A model generated the notes under the pieces. That model had not been told where the DNA came from. It ran no database searches and worked only from the letters and a program-made list of their open reading frames with translations. A DNA stretch of 64,000 nt, from positions 23,862,225 to 23,926,224 of the forward strand of contig NC_034009.1 in the NCBI RefSeq assembly GCF_000346465.2, read 5' to 3'. The position numbers and the translations under genes are program-made. This DNA comes from Prunus persica. Its lineage: Eukaryota; Streptophyta; Magnoliopsida; Rosales; Rosaceae. This document shows positions 13,347 to 24,312 of the stretch, one piece after another; position 1 is the stretch's first letter, and each line of letters opens with the position of its first letter.

Positions 13347-14176
13347 GAGCACTTCCACTTGTGGCGGCCAACACGGGCAGAAGGCCCCTCAGCCCCCAAC
13401 ATCCAGCTCCGTGGCAAAGGCCAGCCCAGGTAAGGAGTGGGCTCCATCAGCCTGGGTTTGCTGATGTCAGCATTACATCAGCGATCAATTTAAATACCAA
13501 CAAAAAAATTTTAAAATACCAAAAAAAATAGAATTATTTTAAAAAATAAATACCTAGCCATGTTCTTCACTTCCCACACCAAAACTCCACACAAATTCCT
13601 TAGTTCATATCTCATGTGAATAGTATTTACCTTTACTTGCCATGGCAATGGGTGGAAAAACAAAATAAAAAATGGTAGGGCATTCACTATTCACGTAAAT
13701 AGTGTTTGCCTTTACTTGCCCTTATCCTTTGTCATGACACCATGGGTTGAAGTGCTCTTACAACATTTTCACCCATTTGTCATAGCAAAAAGCAAGGGTT
13801 GTTACTATTTACATGAGTAGTGCTTGCCCTAGTAATTCTTTTGTTGGTTTTCTATCCATTTTCATGGCAACCCAAAGGCAATCACTATTCACATGAGATA
13901 TGAGTAGAGGAATCTGTATAGAGTTTTGGTGTGGGAAGTTAAGAATATAGCTAGGTATTTATAAATAAATACAAATTTGAAATTTTTGGTATTTTTTTCA
14001 GAATTTTTTTCGTTGTTTACGTCATAGCCATCATGCAACAGCTTGGGCTGTTCTTGGCTTCGGGCTTGCCCGGACTTGGTGGAGTCCACACCTTGCCTAG
14101 GCTGTTTTGTATCGCTGAAAACAGCTTTATAGGGCTAGGCCCCCTCTTGCCCAGACTGGGGTGCAGTGAAATGCTC
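13347..14176. mobile_element. PIF/Harbinger-type MITE, 830 bp
   Basis: The imperfect terminal inverted repeats begin GAGCACTTCCAC on the left and, read inward from the right, GAGCATTTCAC. TTA is present directly outside both ends (13344-13346 and 14177-14179). A 3-bp TTA duplication is the signature of PIF/Harbinger insertions. There is no transposase frame. Inside are repeated short blocks such as TTTGCCTTTACTTGCC and ATTCAC(A/G)TGA. Outer parts are inverted relative to each other (TGGCGGCCAACACG versus GCTGTTTT blocks only partly). Confidence 0.75.
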
Positions 14177-14179
14177 TTA

Positions 14180-15023
14180 AGAAAAGACATATGAAATTAT
14201 TTCACATCAAAACTTTTATGGGAACCAAACAGGGCCTAAATGTCAAATTGCCACATGTATCATCAAATTCAATTTTAACACTTTGTATTTGATATTTCAT
14301 TTGGATATGCACTTTGTATTTGACATTTCATTTGAAGATGCTTTTAGCCACATAATCCACATGTTGTATAATTAAGGGTCGCATGATCTCATCCCTTGCC
14401 CGAACGCCCAACCGACCAATAAATGCTAGTGCTCAGTTCTGTGTACTGGCTGATACGGTAGCAGCCCTGTTGAGTGTTGACTTTGACTGCATGAGTGCGG
14501 ATTAATGGCACTAGTGCAATAGTAACAAGAACGCGGTAGAGAAACTTGAGGAAACGATTCAATTTTTAGGATTTTCACCATTTACTGTTCTGACTTTTAA
14601 TTTAATATCCATGAAATCTAACCCCCCCCGCACATGATCATGAGTAATAGTTTTGAATGAAGTTTTGAGTTGTAATTGGCTTCAATTATTGACTTTTCAT
14701 GTCAAATTAGAAATGAGATATTCAATCAATATGGGTTCTTACGAAGTTTTTGTTGTACTTGTTCAAACTTTAGGAAAAACATGAGCAGGGAATACTGAAA
14801 TACTGAACATTCTCAAGAATTATGAAGCTAAAATTTGAACACGAAACGCTTGGCATGAAGCTGACCAAGACGAAACACAGAGACCAAGACAAGGAAACAA
14901 CACATTGCCTCAAAGGCAATCAAATGTTAAAAAGAGTCCTACGATTGCGCAAAAACAACCAAGAATTAAAGGACTTGAATACTCCAGTACCCCTCAGCAG
15001 AGGACCTTCACACTCTCATATGC
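14180..15023. other. Intergenic, downstream of LTPG gene
   Basis: This is AT-rich spacer plus the likely 3' UTR of the LTPG gene. The frame at 14822-15067 is mostly charged low-complexity sequence and is not supported as a gene. Confidence 0.5.
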
Positions 15024-16954
15024 TTAAACAAAGAGATTGGAGATTGATCCAACAACAGGGAATGTAAAGAAAATGATGGCCACAGCCGTTGCCATCAGAC
15101 CAGCATGGTGGGGTCCGGGCTTGGTAATTCCACTAGAGTCGCCGGCCTTCGTTGGTGCTGATTTTCCGGCAGGTGCAGAAGGAGTTGCCGTTGAAGCATT
15201 ATTATTGAAGATAGCAGCCTCTGGTGAGCCAGCAGGAATGCCTAGAAGCTCTGGTGATTTTAAAAAAACAAAAGCACAATGCAAAGTCAATTAGCTGTGC
15301 TTAGCATGTGGAACTTCAATTAAAGATGCATCTATCAAAATATATAGCACATTGAATTGTAGAACATTAATGCACCTATACAAGGATAGCGACCACACAT
15401 CAATAAAATGAGGTGATTCTATTGCAGGGTAAAAAGTTGACATTATAACCAATACAAGGGAAACCTATTTCCTATCATATATCTCAATCATTCATCTACA
15501 TACATATGTGTTAGTGCAGTAACCCTAATCAAATCATCAAATCAATATATCACATTTACGTACCATATTGTGTACCGTCTTTCTACTAGAGATAGAACCC
15601 ATAACCCATTATATGGGTGGACTTCATCTCTATTAGAAACGTAGATAATGTTGTATCCATGACATTACTCTTAACATTAAGAAAATGCTAGAGAGACCAT
15701 GTGAGTGTGTCGATGATTCTTTTATTTTAACTTTAGGTCGGCATTTTCAATTCTCTCTTTAATAATGGTACATGCTAGCTAGGTGTCAATGTGATCCATC
15801 TTTCTGGTTGGGGGTTGGGGCAGTGGCTAGGTGGGGCAATTTAGGACACGTTAGGGTGTGATGTGAGTTAATCTGAGCCGCAGGTGTCAATTGCCTGCCC
15901 ATGCAGCGCGGTTAGACATAAATGAAACATGTTTTAAGATTTTATACTTTGGTCGCAATTTTTTTCTTACCCAAAAAATTATAAAAAAAAGGAGAAAAAA
16001 AAAACTCAATACTTGACAATGACCTCAAAGGAAAAGTGAAGGGTATATTTTTAACCCCGGTGATCTACAAAAATATATTTCGTCCAAAATTTTGAAAGGA
16101 CTGTTGAGCATATAATATACAAAATATTTTATTACTACCCAATTTTACTATTAATTATCATGTCACTTTGTTTTGTTACCTTGATGAGGTCTTCGTCTTT
16201 TTTCCTTTTCTTAATTTATTTTTTTCTAAATTTTTCTTCTCTCTCTTCTCGTAAGACATTTACGTATATTTTCGCACTTTCCTACCTACACTTAAAATGG
16301 TGGCCGAAACCCTTTCACACCAACTGGAGACCCCAACTCCAATCTATCCACATCAGCATATTAAAACTCAACACAAATAATCTAAACAAACCCACGTAAC
16401 ATTAATTACTAAGTATAAATTAACTTCCAATTAGTTAGGGTTGCATGCATCTTAAAACTATATATAATTAAGCACTTCTTCTGTCCTCCTTAGTTATGGT
16501 CTCTAAACTATAACTAGAACATTAATTATTTTAACCTTAAAACGAAAAACGACACCGTCTTCAGTCACAAATGAAGAGGAGACACAGAGAGAGAGGACGT
16601 GTACTCACTAGGACAGTCGCTGGCGCTGGCGTTTTTTAAGCTGCATGCAGTGGGGAGCTGAAGCAACTTGGCCACCTGGATCCCCATCTTCTTGATCTCG
16701 TCGCTGCCGCTGTTGGCCTGCTGCATGACGTAGCACAAGCACTCCGGCTCGCTGTCCTTTATACCCTTCACCGACTCGCAGCACTCCTTCGTCGGCGTCT
16801 CCGCCTTCCCCGTAGCGTAGCTCAGGCACACCGCCACCTTCTGAAACTGGTTGCTGCACTTCTGCGCCACAGTCGCTTCCGCACTCGCCTCCCTCACCGA
16901 ACCAACGATCAAAAACAACGCCACCACCAACATCTTCTTCATCATCTTCTTCAA
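15024..16954 (-). CDS. LTPG: GPI-anchored non-specific lipid-transfer protein
   Basis: This is a secreted lipid carrier tethered to the outer plasma membrane; LTPG proteins take part in cuticular wax or suberin export. Exons are 16954-16609 and 15250-15024 (190 aa), joined by a 1.36-kb GT-AG intron after Pro of the CP-KLLG junction. The N-terminal signal peptide (about residues 1-25, MLVVALFLIVGS core) is followed by the eight-cysteine motif C...C...CC...CXC...C...C (QKC, AVC, ECCE, ECLCY, TACS, SDCP). A Ser/Pro/Thr/Ala-rich linker comes next. The tail is hydrophobic (MATAVAIIFFTFPVVG), as needed for GPI attachment. Spacing and the CPKLLGI segment after the last Cys match LTPG1-type proteins. 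Several ATG codons lie together at the start (M1, M4, M5, M8); the first is used here. Confidence 0.92.
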
Positions 16955-18535
16955 CTAGTAAGCTTGATATGAAATTTAGAAGGTATGATATAAAGAAGGG
17001 AAAACGAAAATCTATGGAGGGTTTGGACAGACTTCGACTCTATTTAGCCTTTAATTTATTGAAGGAGGGGAGACGGGTGTTGTGCGCTTTTAATTTGGGA
17101 CGTACAGGTCAGCATCATGGAAGGAGGCTGTTTTATGGGGATTTAAATGGAGGCCCGTCGGGGTAGTTGGGGTAGCAATTAAAGCCTCTACAATGCATGC
17201 AGCTGATGTTGTTGTTGGATTTGTGTAATTGTATTTGTAGAAGAGGGAAAAAGAGAGACGGAAGAGATGAGCTTTGCTTTTAATGAAGGAAGTTGAGCTG
17301 TAGCGCACACAGGTGTCGTGCCCATTGGCCACGTGGCGGCTCCGTGAGGTGCGAGACTTAGGAAGATAGGAGGGTTGGAGTTTTCTCCTTATCGGGAGTT
17401 GTATTTCGCAATCAACGGCTCAGATTGTGACCTAGTCTTGTGAGTGAGGCCAGACGACAAACAATTAATGATTGTAATTCATGGGGCCAGACCCCCATCA
17501 AAACTCAACCTAAATTTGGGCATTTTCACATTAGAAAGTCGAAACATATTTATCTGTACCGTAGAAAAGTCATTTACCATCTTTGAGGAAAAAAGTCGTA
17601 ACCCAGGGTAAACTAAATACTTTATTTAATTTGTTGAGTGTTTGTCCCCAAATGGGAAGTAATAATAATTAAAAAATAGTTTCAATAATGAATGAGTTAA
17701 CATATACTAATAACCTGACAATAACAAACACCGACACTTGTTTTTAAAGGTACAATATTGGTGTTAGATTTTGGTAGGGCACTACCATTTCATCGCTTAG
17801 TGGATAGCGACAATTTGATTTCACAATACGCAATTGGAGGGCTTATAAGTACTGTGGTCGTTTTATGGGCCGGCCCTGAAAATATTGGATTGGATTTTGA
17901 CTTGGGTCGTTTTATGGGCCGGCCCTGAAAAATCTGAAAACCACCTTCCAATTTTTTGGGTCCGAAAAACCACCTTCCTTTTCTACTTTATTTGGTAAAT
18001 GCATATATACTACTTTCCATAATGGTATGAAATCCTTATCCTCTGCCACACTCATCTCTTTTCACCTGCAAATTGATATTTGGCCTCAAACAACACAATA
18101 AAATTTGAAATTGAAGCAAAGGAAAGGAAAATCCAAAACAAACTCAAAGAAGCAACATCATGAATTGAATAGGCAATACCAAGCCACCACAGTATCTAAA
18201 ATTAAATCCCTTCCACAATTTAAGGAAAAATTCCCACCAAAATCCGCCTGAATTTGAACTATACTTGCAGTAATAGCAGCACAGTATGGGGAGGGGATTA
18301 AGCAAGTCCACGTGCCCATTTCTGAGTCGCCATTTCAAAACTGATGATGGGAAAATATCAAAGCTTAGTCAACTTTTGCGCACCCAAAGCCAGACAAGTC
18401 AAGACATGTTTTAGTGCGAAAACGTGCATATCGTATTTCGCTAATGTAGAGCAGAGGTGTTGTTACTTTCAAAATCTTTGTCAAAATTAACCTTTGCCTC
18501 CTCTCTACGAGTCTCTCATTCCCGTTCTCCAACTT
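16955..18535. other. Divergent promoter region of LTPG and DUF579 genes
   Basis: This intergenic DNA is shared by two divergent genes. For the LTPG side, CTTTATATC (minus strand, about 16985-16993) is a TATA candidate, though very close to the start codon. A CACGTG box lies near 17327. A 27-bp sequence containing TTTTATGGGCCGGCCCTGAA occurs twice, at 17856 and 17905. Its GGGCC core resembles plant site II-type elements. Confidence 0.5.
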
Positions 18536-18543
18536 TATATATC
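18536..18543 (+). promoter_or_regulatory. Putative TATA box of the DUF579 gene
   Basis: TATATATC lies in CAACTTTATATATCATAACC, about 130 bp before the DUF579 start codon, a normal plant distance. Confidence 0.5.
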
Positions 18544-18672
18544 ATAACCCAAACCCCCTCCTCAATCGCCAAATCCTAAATTCCAGTTTATCTACATTAT
18601 TCGACACATTTTCCTTTCTTTTTCTTTTTTTATAATTAAATTATAAAAGTTATTGATAATATATTTTGAAAC

Positions 18673-19527
18673 ATGAAGGTTCGCAGTTCTTTGTCGGAGA
18701 GGCCCGGGTTCCTCGCCGTCGTTTTGCTTATCCTCATCGGCGTCGGGCTCTTCATCTCGAGTTTCAGCCGCGTTGGGACCTCCATGCTTTGCTCGCTGGC
18801 GGGACCCACATTTCTCCTCGCCGTAGACGAGAACTACTCGCCTACGGGGATCCAGCTCCAAGCCATTCTCCACTACGCCACGTCGCGCCAGACCCCGCAG
18901 CAATCGCGCGGCGAGATCGGCGTCTCCTTCGAGGTCCTCAAGGCTCGCGCGCCGTGCAACTTCCTCGTGTTCGGTCTCGGCTTCGACTCGCAAATGTGGG
19001 CGTCGTTCAATCCACGTGGCACGACGCTGTTCCTCGAGGAGGACCCCAAGTGGGTCCAGACCGTCCTCAAGGACGCGCCGCATCTCCGGGCGCAGACGGT
19101 GCGCTACCGCACGCACCTCAAGGAAGCGGACGATCTCCTCTCCTCGTACAGATCCGAACCGTCGTGTTCTCCGTCCGAGGCGGTCCTGCGTGGCAACGCG
19201 CAGTGCAGGCTGGCGCTGAACAACCTGCCGGACGAGGTGTACGAGAGGGAGTGGGACCTGATCATGATCGACGCGCCGCGCGGGTATTTCCCCGAGGCGC
19301 CGGGGCGGATGGCTGCTATATTCTCGGCAGCTGTGATGGCGAGGAGAAGGCAGGGATCTGGTGTGACGCACGTGTTCTTGCACGATGTGAATCGGAGGGT
19401 GGAGAAGGTGTATGCGGAGGAGTTCCTGTGCAGGAAGTACTTGGTTAAGGCCGTGGGGAGGCTCTGGCACTTTGAGATTCCCTCCGCCGCGAACGCGACG
19501 GAAGTTGACGGCGCACGCTTTTGCTAA
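18673..19527 (+). CDS. DUF579 polysaccharide O-methyltransferase
   Basis: This is a Golgi type II membrane protein of the DUF579 family. Members 4-O-methylate glucuronic acid on xylan (GXM) or on arabinogalactan (AGM), or affect xylan (IRX15). It is one intronless exon of 284 aa. After a short basic N terminus comes a signal anchor (about residues 12-31, FLAVVLLILIGVGLFI). The family core follows: FLVFGLGFDSQMWASFNPRG, LFLEEDPKWV, WDLIMIDAPRGYFPEAPGRM (methyltransferase-like Asp-Ala-Pro region) and HVFLHDVNRRVEKVYAEEFL. The length fits GXM/AGM rather than the longer IRX15. The linkage to At1g67325- and At1g67340-like genes favours the AGM2 (At1g67330) orthologue, by recalled synteny. The gene is much more GC-rich than its surroundings, so long antisense frames also open. 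Confidence 0.88.
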   Translation: MKVRSSLSERPGFLAVVLLILIGVGLFISSFSRVGTSMLCSLAGPTFLLAVDENYSPTGIQLQAILHYATSRQTPQQSRGEIGVSFEVLKARAPCNFLVFGLGFDSQMWASFNPRGTTLFLEEDPKWVQTVLKDAPHLRAQTVRYRTHLKEADDLLSSYRSEPSCSPSEAVLRGNAQCRLALNNLPDEVYEREWDLIMIDAPRGYFPEAPGRMAAIFSAAVMARRRQGSGVTHVFLHDVNRRVEKVYAEEFLCRKYLVKAVGRLWHFEIPSAANATEVDGARFC

Positions 19528-20527
19528 CACGCGGCGCAGGCAAAACGGTTTACAGTATTGGGCGCTCAATTTTTTTTCTTTTATTTTAATTTTATTTTAC
19601 CTTTTTTTTATTATAAAAATTATAAAGCGGTTTACAGTATGATAATGGACAGTTCATTCGTAACCGTACTACTGTGAGGGATTATGTAAAACCGATGAAA
19701 TGATTCGTAGTGGGCCTCCAAGGCTATCTCCAATCATGTGAGGGCTAAACTCAAATTACCATGTGCTACGTATAAAAGAGTTTATTTTTATTTTAGAGAT
19801 ATAAAAGAGTTGATAAATGTACAAAATTTAATCCCATGTATAACATAACATAATAAATGCACATTTTATGGACTATCTACATGTTGATACGACTTGAAAT
19901 GCTGAAAAATCCTAATTTGAAATGGTTAAATGTCTTGAAGGTTAGGTTTTGTTAGGCCCAACAGTGCCCTGCCCCAAAAGCGGAACTTGGTCAATTTGAG
20001 CCCAGCTATGTGCTAGTGGAGTGGTGTAATTTGACATTCGTTGTTACTTTTAATCATCTCATCAAAACTAATTATTCTCATTACCCCACTAGGAATAGGA
20101 ATACGAATTGTAGTGCTTTTTTAACTCATACAAAATTAAAACTCTTTACTACTTAGGGGATAAAAAAAACTTAGTTTTAAAGTCTCAAACAATAATGTTA
20201 TGTCACGTGAAAGTGTTATTACGTTACGTGTGTCATAGTATTATTGGTCGGATACAATAAAATAGTGTTTTTTATTGTTTCATGAAAGTCTTTTTGAATA
20301 CGAGAGCTAAAAAATCGTGGGTGCACAGTGTTGTGGAACACTATAGAAGCCTAAACGAAGAAGAATTTGGTGTTTGTTTTCATAGTAGATGACTCAAACT
20401 AAACATATGACAAAGCTTATAAACCCGCCGTGGGTGCTCCAAAACTTTCCATGTGATAGATAGATCTAAGTTATCCTTTTTGTTCTTATTCTTTGATTGA
20501 ATTAGTTGGATTGTTTTTGAGAAGTTA
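19528..20527. other. Intergenic, DUF579 3' flank
   Basis: This is AT-rich, with no gene seen. The short block CGGTTTACAGTAT occurs twice (about 19546 and 19627) around a T-rich tract in the likely 3' UTR. Confidence 0.5.
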
Positions 20528-20688
20528 GGTTGTCTTAAGTGTTTGACCGGGTTTCAGGTCTTGGAATTTGACTAAAGGTTTTTCTTTCGTAGGTTTGGGG
20601 TTCACTTCTTGGGTAAGAATTTTATCAAATTTTATTTCTATTTTATCTAGTTGTTTTCCTAAAATTATTAAGCTTTGATTTGTATAAT
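20528..20688 (-). pseudogene. Endogenous pararetrovirus fragment (linker segment)
   Basis: Read on the minus strand, this is a copy of the polyprotein linker also found at 27388-27550 (+) and 29840-30003 (-); it shares the ILGKQLDKIETKFDKI segment. It is cut on both sides. With the 27388 copy it forms an inverted repeat, with a young LTR element inserted in the spacer. Confidence 0.8.
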
Positions 20689-20697
20689 GGTCCAATT

Positions 20698-20863
20698 TGT
20701 TATAAAACCAAAGAATTTGAGAGAGAATTTAGATGGAGAGAAAGAATGTTTTCTCTTCTCATTGAATCTGTGTTCAGAATGTGTATTATACAATGAAGGG
20801 ATGAACCCTTATATAGGCAAAGCCTAAGGAACATGTGGGCTCCACAACTAATTATTTACAACA
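20698..20863 (-). repeat. 3' LTR of the 6.7-kb element
   Basis: 166-bp terminal repeat with TG...CA ends in sense orientation. It differs from the partner by a single A/G at the GAGAGAAAGAATG position. It contains a CCTATATAAGG promoter-like sequence. Confidence 0.95.
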
Positions 20864-20897
20864 CTCCCCCTTGGAGACCACAAATGGTATGGAATAT

Positions 20898-21460
20898 GCC
20901 TCGTTAAAAATCTTGCCAGTAAAAACCCAGTGGGACAAAAACTGGTCAAAAAAAAAAAGTACATAATTATGTGTAACATAAAATTCTGTGTATATTGACG
21001 CGCGTGCGACATTGCCTCGTTAAAACCTTGCCAGGAAAAACCCAGTGGGATAAAAACCTGGACGAAGGGAAAAAGAGTACAGTGTTTGAAGATCTGTATT
21101 GATAGCACGCTCCCCCTGATGCTTGGCAAAATATCTTTAAGTCATGCTGTTGATCACCTTTCTGAATATCGTAGTTGACACTGCTTCTGTGAGTCAATTT
21201 TGAGCGACACTGCCTCGTTAAAACCTTACCAGGAAAAACCCAGTGGGATAAAAACCTGGATGAAGGAAAAAGAGTACAGTGTATGGAGGTCTTTATTGAA
21301 ACCACGCTCCCCTTTGTGAATATCTCCCCCTGAAAAATTTAGGACTAGCTTTTGTCCAGTAAGCGACCATAAAAATTTTCATAGTATACCCTAAACCCCT
21401 GAGCGACACTGCCTCGTTAAAACCTTACCAGGAAAAATTCAATGGGATAAAAACTTGGAT
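20898..21460 (-). repeat. Four-copy repeat near the 3' LTR
   Basis: Copies of a block reading (plus strand) GCCTCGTTAAAACCTTGCC then AGGAAAAACCCAGTGGGATA start at 20898, 21014, 21212 and 21411. The last three are about 198 bp apart. The same block is common near the 3' end of plant Copia-type elements (recalled). It may be part of the untranslated 3' region. Confidence 0.85.
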
Positions 21461-21639
21461 GAAGGAAAAAGAGTACACCACAAAGCCCAACTTCATTTCT
21501 TCAGCTCTCATATATCTGTCAAGCAATTTAGCAAACAGTTTGCGAGCATATCCAGAGCAACCGTTGAGCTTCAATCTCACCCAGCAATTCCAAACCTTTT
21601 ATCTATCAGAAGCAAGTTGCCAAACAGGAAAAACGAAGA

Positions 21640-22600
21640 ACCAAATTTAAGCGCAATATCTGATATCATCTCTGGCCTCACTTTTGCCAGCCTTGCAATT
21701 CCTCAGGGCATCAGTTATGCAAAGCTTGCAAGTTTGCCTCCAATTGTTGGGCTATATTCTGTGCTGGGGAGTTCTAGCCATCTTGCTGTTGGCCCAGTTT
21801 CAATAACAGTGCAAGAAATCAGAACCAGCGAAACCCCAGATACCGTTCTGGGATTGTGACTGATGAAATGATAGGCCTTCCCAAATCACGGTTTGTGGCC
21901 ATTGGTGCCTTGGAAGCCCTTGGAGTTGCTTCTGGGATGGCTGCTGCAGACGTTTTTGGTGTGGCAGCGGAGTTTTTCTGTCCTCCTTTTGGGGAGAACA
22001 TACACATTCAATCAGATCTCCGGCTGCATACTCGTAGCTATAGGTGTAGCAGTGGCTGTTACAAGTGGGTCTGATTCGAGTCATATGCTATCTGGAGTTG
22101 AGTCTATGTGGCCAGTACTAATGATTGCTTCAAGTGCTTTTCAAGCTGGTGCATCTATAATCAAGGAGTTTGTCTTCGTTGATGCTGAGGCCCGCCTTAA
22201 GGAAAAATCACTTGACATATTTGTTGTCAATTCTTTTGGATCTGGATTTCAGGCTTCTTTTTATACTTCTCTTTCTACCATTCTTGTCAAACCTGAGAGG
22301 GATACCATTTGCGCAACTTCCTTCATATCTTAAAGATGGCGCTGGTTGCTTTCTGAATATTGGAGCCGATACATCAGGTGAACGTGAAAACCCAAGTGGT
22401 TGTTGGGGATCCGAAGGAGAAAATTGGTGAAGCTGCTGAGAATTTAGCCTCAGACATCCAAGGAAGGATAAAAGCAGCTGATTTGCTTGTCATGGGGTCC
22501 AGAGCTTTTGGTCCTCTAAAAAAAAAAGGATGTTTCTGGAAAGTGTAAGCAATTATTGCTCTAACCATGTGCATCCCCCCTTCATCATCGCAGTGAACCC
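21640..22600 (+). pseudogene. Chimera of three host cDNA fragments inside the LTR element
   Basis: Three unrelated host coding fragments lie head to tail without introns. About 21650-21820 matches the N-terminal transport domain of a plant sulfate transporter ([20 protein letters not shown], then HLAVGPVSI), with about nine codons missing after GLYS. About 21840-22380 matches a chloroquine-resistance-transporter-like (CLT) plastid thiol transporter (GIVTDEM, PKSRFVAIGALEALGVASG, QTFLVWQ, AFQAGASIIKEFVF, FAQLPSYLKDGAGCF), with one gap and frameshifts. About 22381-22600 matches a universal stress protein (VKTQVVVGDPKEKI, ADLLVMGSRAFGP, SNYCSNHV). All read opposite to the element's sense strand. 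No complete protein can be made. Confidence 0.8.
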
Positions 22601-22917
22601 GAGCTCTCAGTCCACACACCAATAAAGAAAAGCAAACCCACCGAAAGAAAGAATAATAAATAAATAAATATTATAAAATAAAAAAAAAAGATCACTCAGC
22701 AAGGACATAAGCGAAAAAAAAAAATAAGCGATAAGATCTCTGCTCCCTTATCTTCTCTATTATTTCCTATTATATTTATCTGCTTTTTTTTTACTAACCA
22801 TTAACAAAAATGGACCCTTGGTAATACTAAACATATTATCAGTGGGAGACCGTTACTAATACTAACATTTTTCTTATTTTATTCGGTGGTGGTTTTAACC
22901 CCACATTTATTTTATTT

Positions 22918-23400
22918 ACTGTATGGTGTAGGTTTATTACCCATACAACCAGTATTTATTTAAAAGGGTGGTGCGGGTTTATCGTCCACGCCTTTACTTT
23001 TATTTAAATGTATGGAGCAGAATTAGTGCCCATATAAGTACATTTACTTTACCGCACATTTAATTTTATTTAAGGTATGGTGCGGGATTAACGTCCATAC
23101 AGCAAGCAATTTAAATTATGAATTTACTTTACCGCACATTTATTTTATTTACTGTATGGTGTAGGTTTATTACCCATACAACAGTATTTATTTGAAAAGG
23201 GTGGTGCGGGTTTATCGTCCACGCCTTTACTTTCATTTAAAAGTATGGAGCAGAATTAGTGCTCATACACGCACGTTTAATTTATGAATTTAAATTACCG
23301 CACATTTACATTTATTTAAAAGGGTGGTGCGGGTTTATCGTCCACGCCTTTACTTTTATTTAAATGTATGGTGCGAGTTTATCGTCCATACCAGTAATTT
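22918..23400. repeat. Internal tandem array of about 232-bp units
   Basis: A unit starting CTGTATGGTGTAGGTTTATT is repeated about 232 bp later (near 22918 and 23150). Each contains shorter related modules, GGTGCGGGTTTATCGTCCA and TACCGCACATTTA. The array is AT-rich and non-coding, and lies between the captured fragments and the coiled-coil ORF. Confidence 0.8.
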
Positions 23401-24312
23401 ATTTACCAGCAATTTATTTTATGGACTAAATGTGCTGTATGATGAGTTTTTTTTACAGTAAGCAGATCATGACCAGAAGTTCCTTGATCCTCATCATACA
23501 ATTACATCAAGACTTGAAGATCCTTGATGATGATGTTAATATAAGAGCTGGCAGTCTCTCCGGTACTATATTTGTAAACATGTGATTGGACTTGAGGGTC
23601 CTTGATCCTTGACATGTAAATAAGGACCTGGGGTTCCTTAATGATGTAACAATACCGTATTGGTTCATAATGTCGTACACATGGATGATAACTGTACTGG
23701 CAAATGTACTGTATACATGAATAGTGCCGTATACATGAATAGTGATGTATGCATAAATATTTATCATTTTGGGTAAACTATCACCATTCAAAAGGGAACC
23801 TGCAGTTCCTTAACTCATGGATGAGCAATTAAATGAGATGCCAGAAGTTCCTCAAAATATGGACAATTATGTAAGGGCTTGAAGTCTAGAAATATGTACA
23901 GAAAATTACAAATTGTGGTACGCCACATATTTCTTTGGCATAAGAGAATGATGAATTGAGGCTCCCCACATATTTTGTTATATCTGGGCCGGAAGCTCAT
24001 GAACCCAAATATATGAGATATTAGCGTGGTTTTTACTCAATTCATATTTCATGTCCATTTGAAAAAGGGCGAATAAATTCTGATTTTGTGTTTAGCCCAG
24101 GCCAAAAGTTCCATACGTTGAAATATGAAATTTGGGAGAGTCGATGTGGTTATTTGAACCTATAAGGCACAAGGTTCCAAACCGTCATTTTGAAAAGACG
24201 TAAAAACCACATGTGCAAGTTTAAAAATGTGCGCAATTATTATAACAGGAACATACAACAGATAGATTTTTTTTCTGTAATGAAGAGGCCCTGTAAAATC
24301 TATAAAAATACA

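Noticed and set aside
15037..15294. 85-aa plus-strand frame
   Set aside because: Antisense of LTPG exon 2.
16608..16859. 83-aa Gln/Arg-rich minus-strand frame
   Set aside because: Alternative frame inside LTPG exon 1.
18666..19448. 260-codon plus-strand frame overlapping DUF579
   Set aside because: Alternative frame of the same GC-rich exon.
18592..19569. 325-codon minus-strand frame across the DUF579 gene
   Set aside because: GC-rich antisense shadow of a clear DUF579 coding exon; Arg/His-rich with no family resemblance.
22860..23460. CRISPR-like regular repeats
   Set aside because: Eukaryotic LTR-element internal array; units are tandem and not separated by unique spacers.
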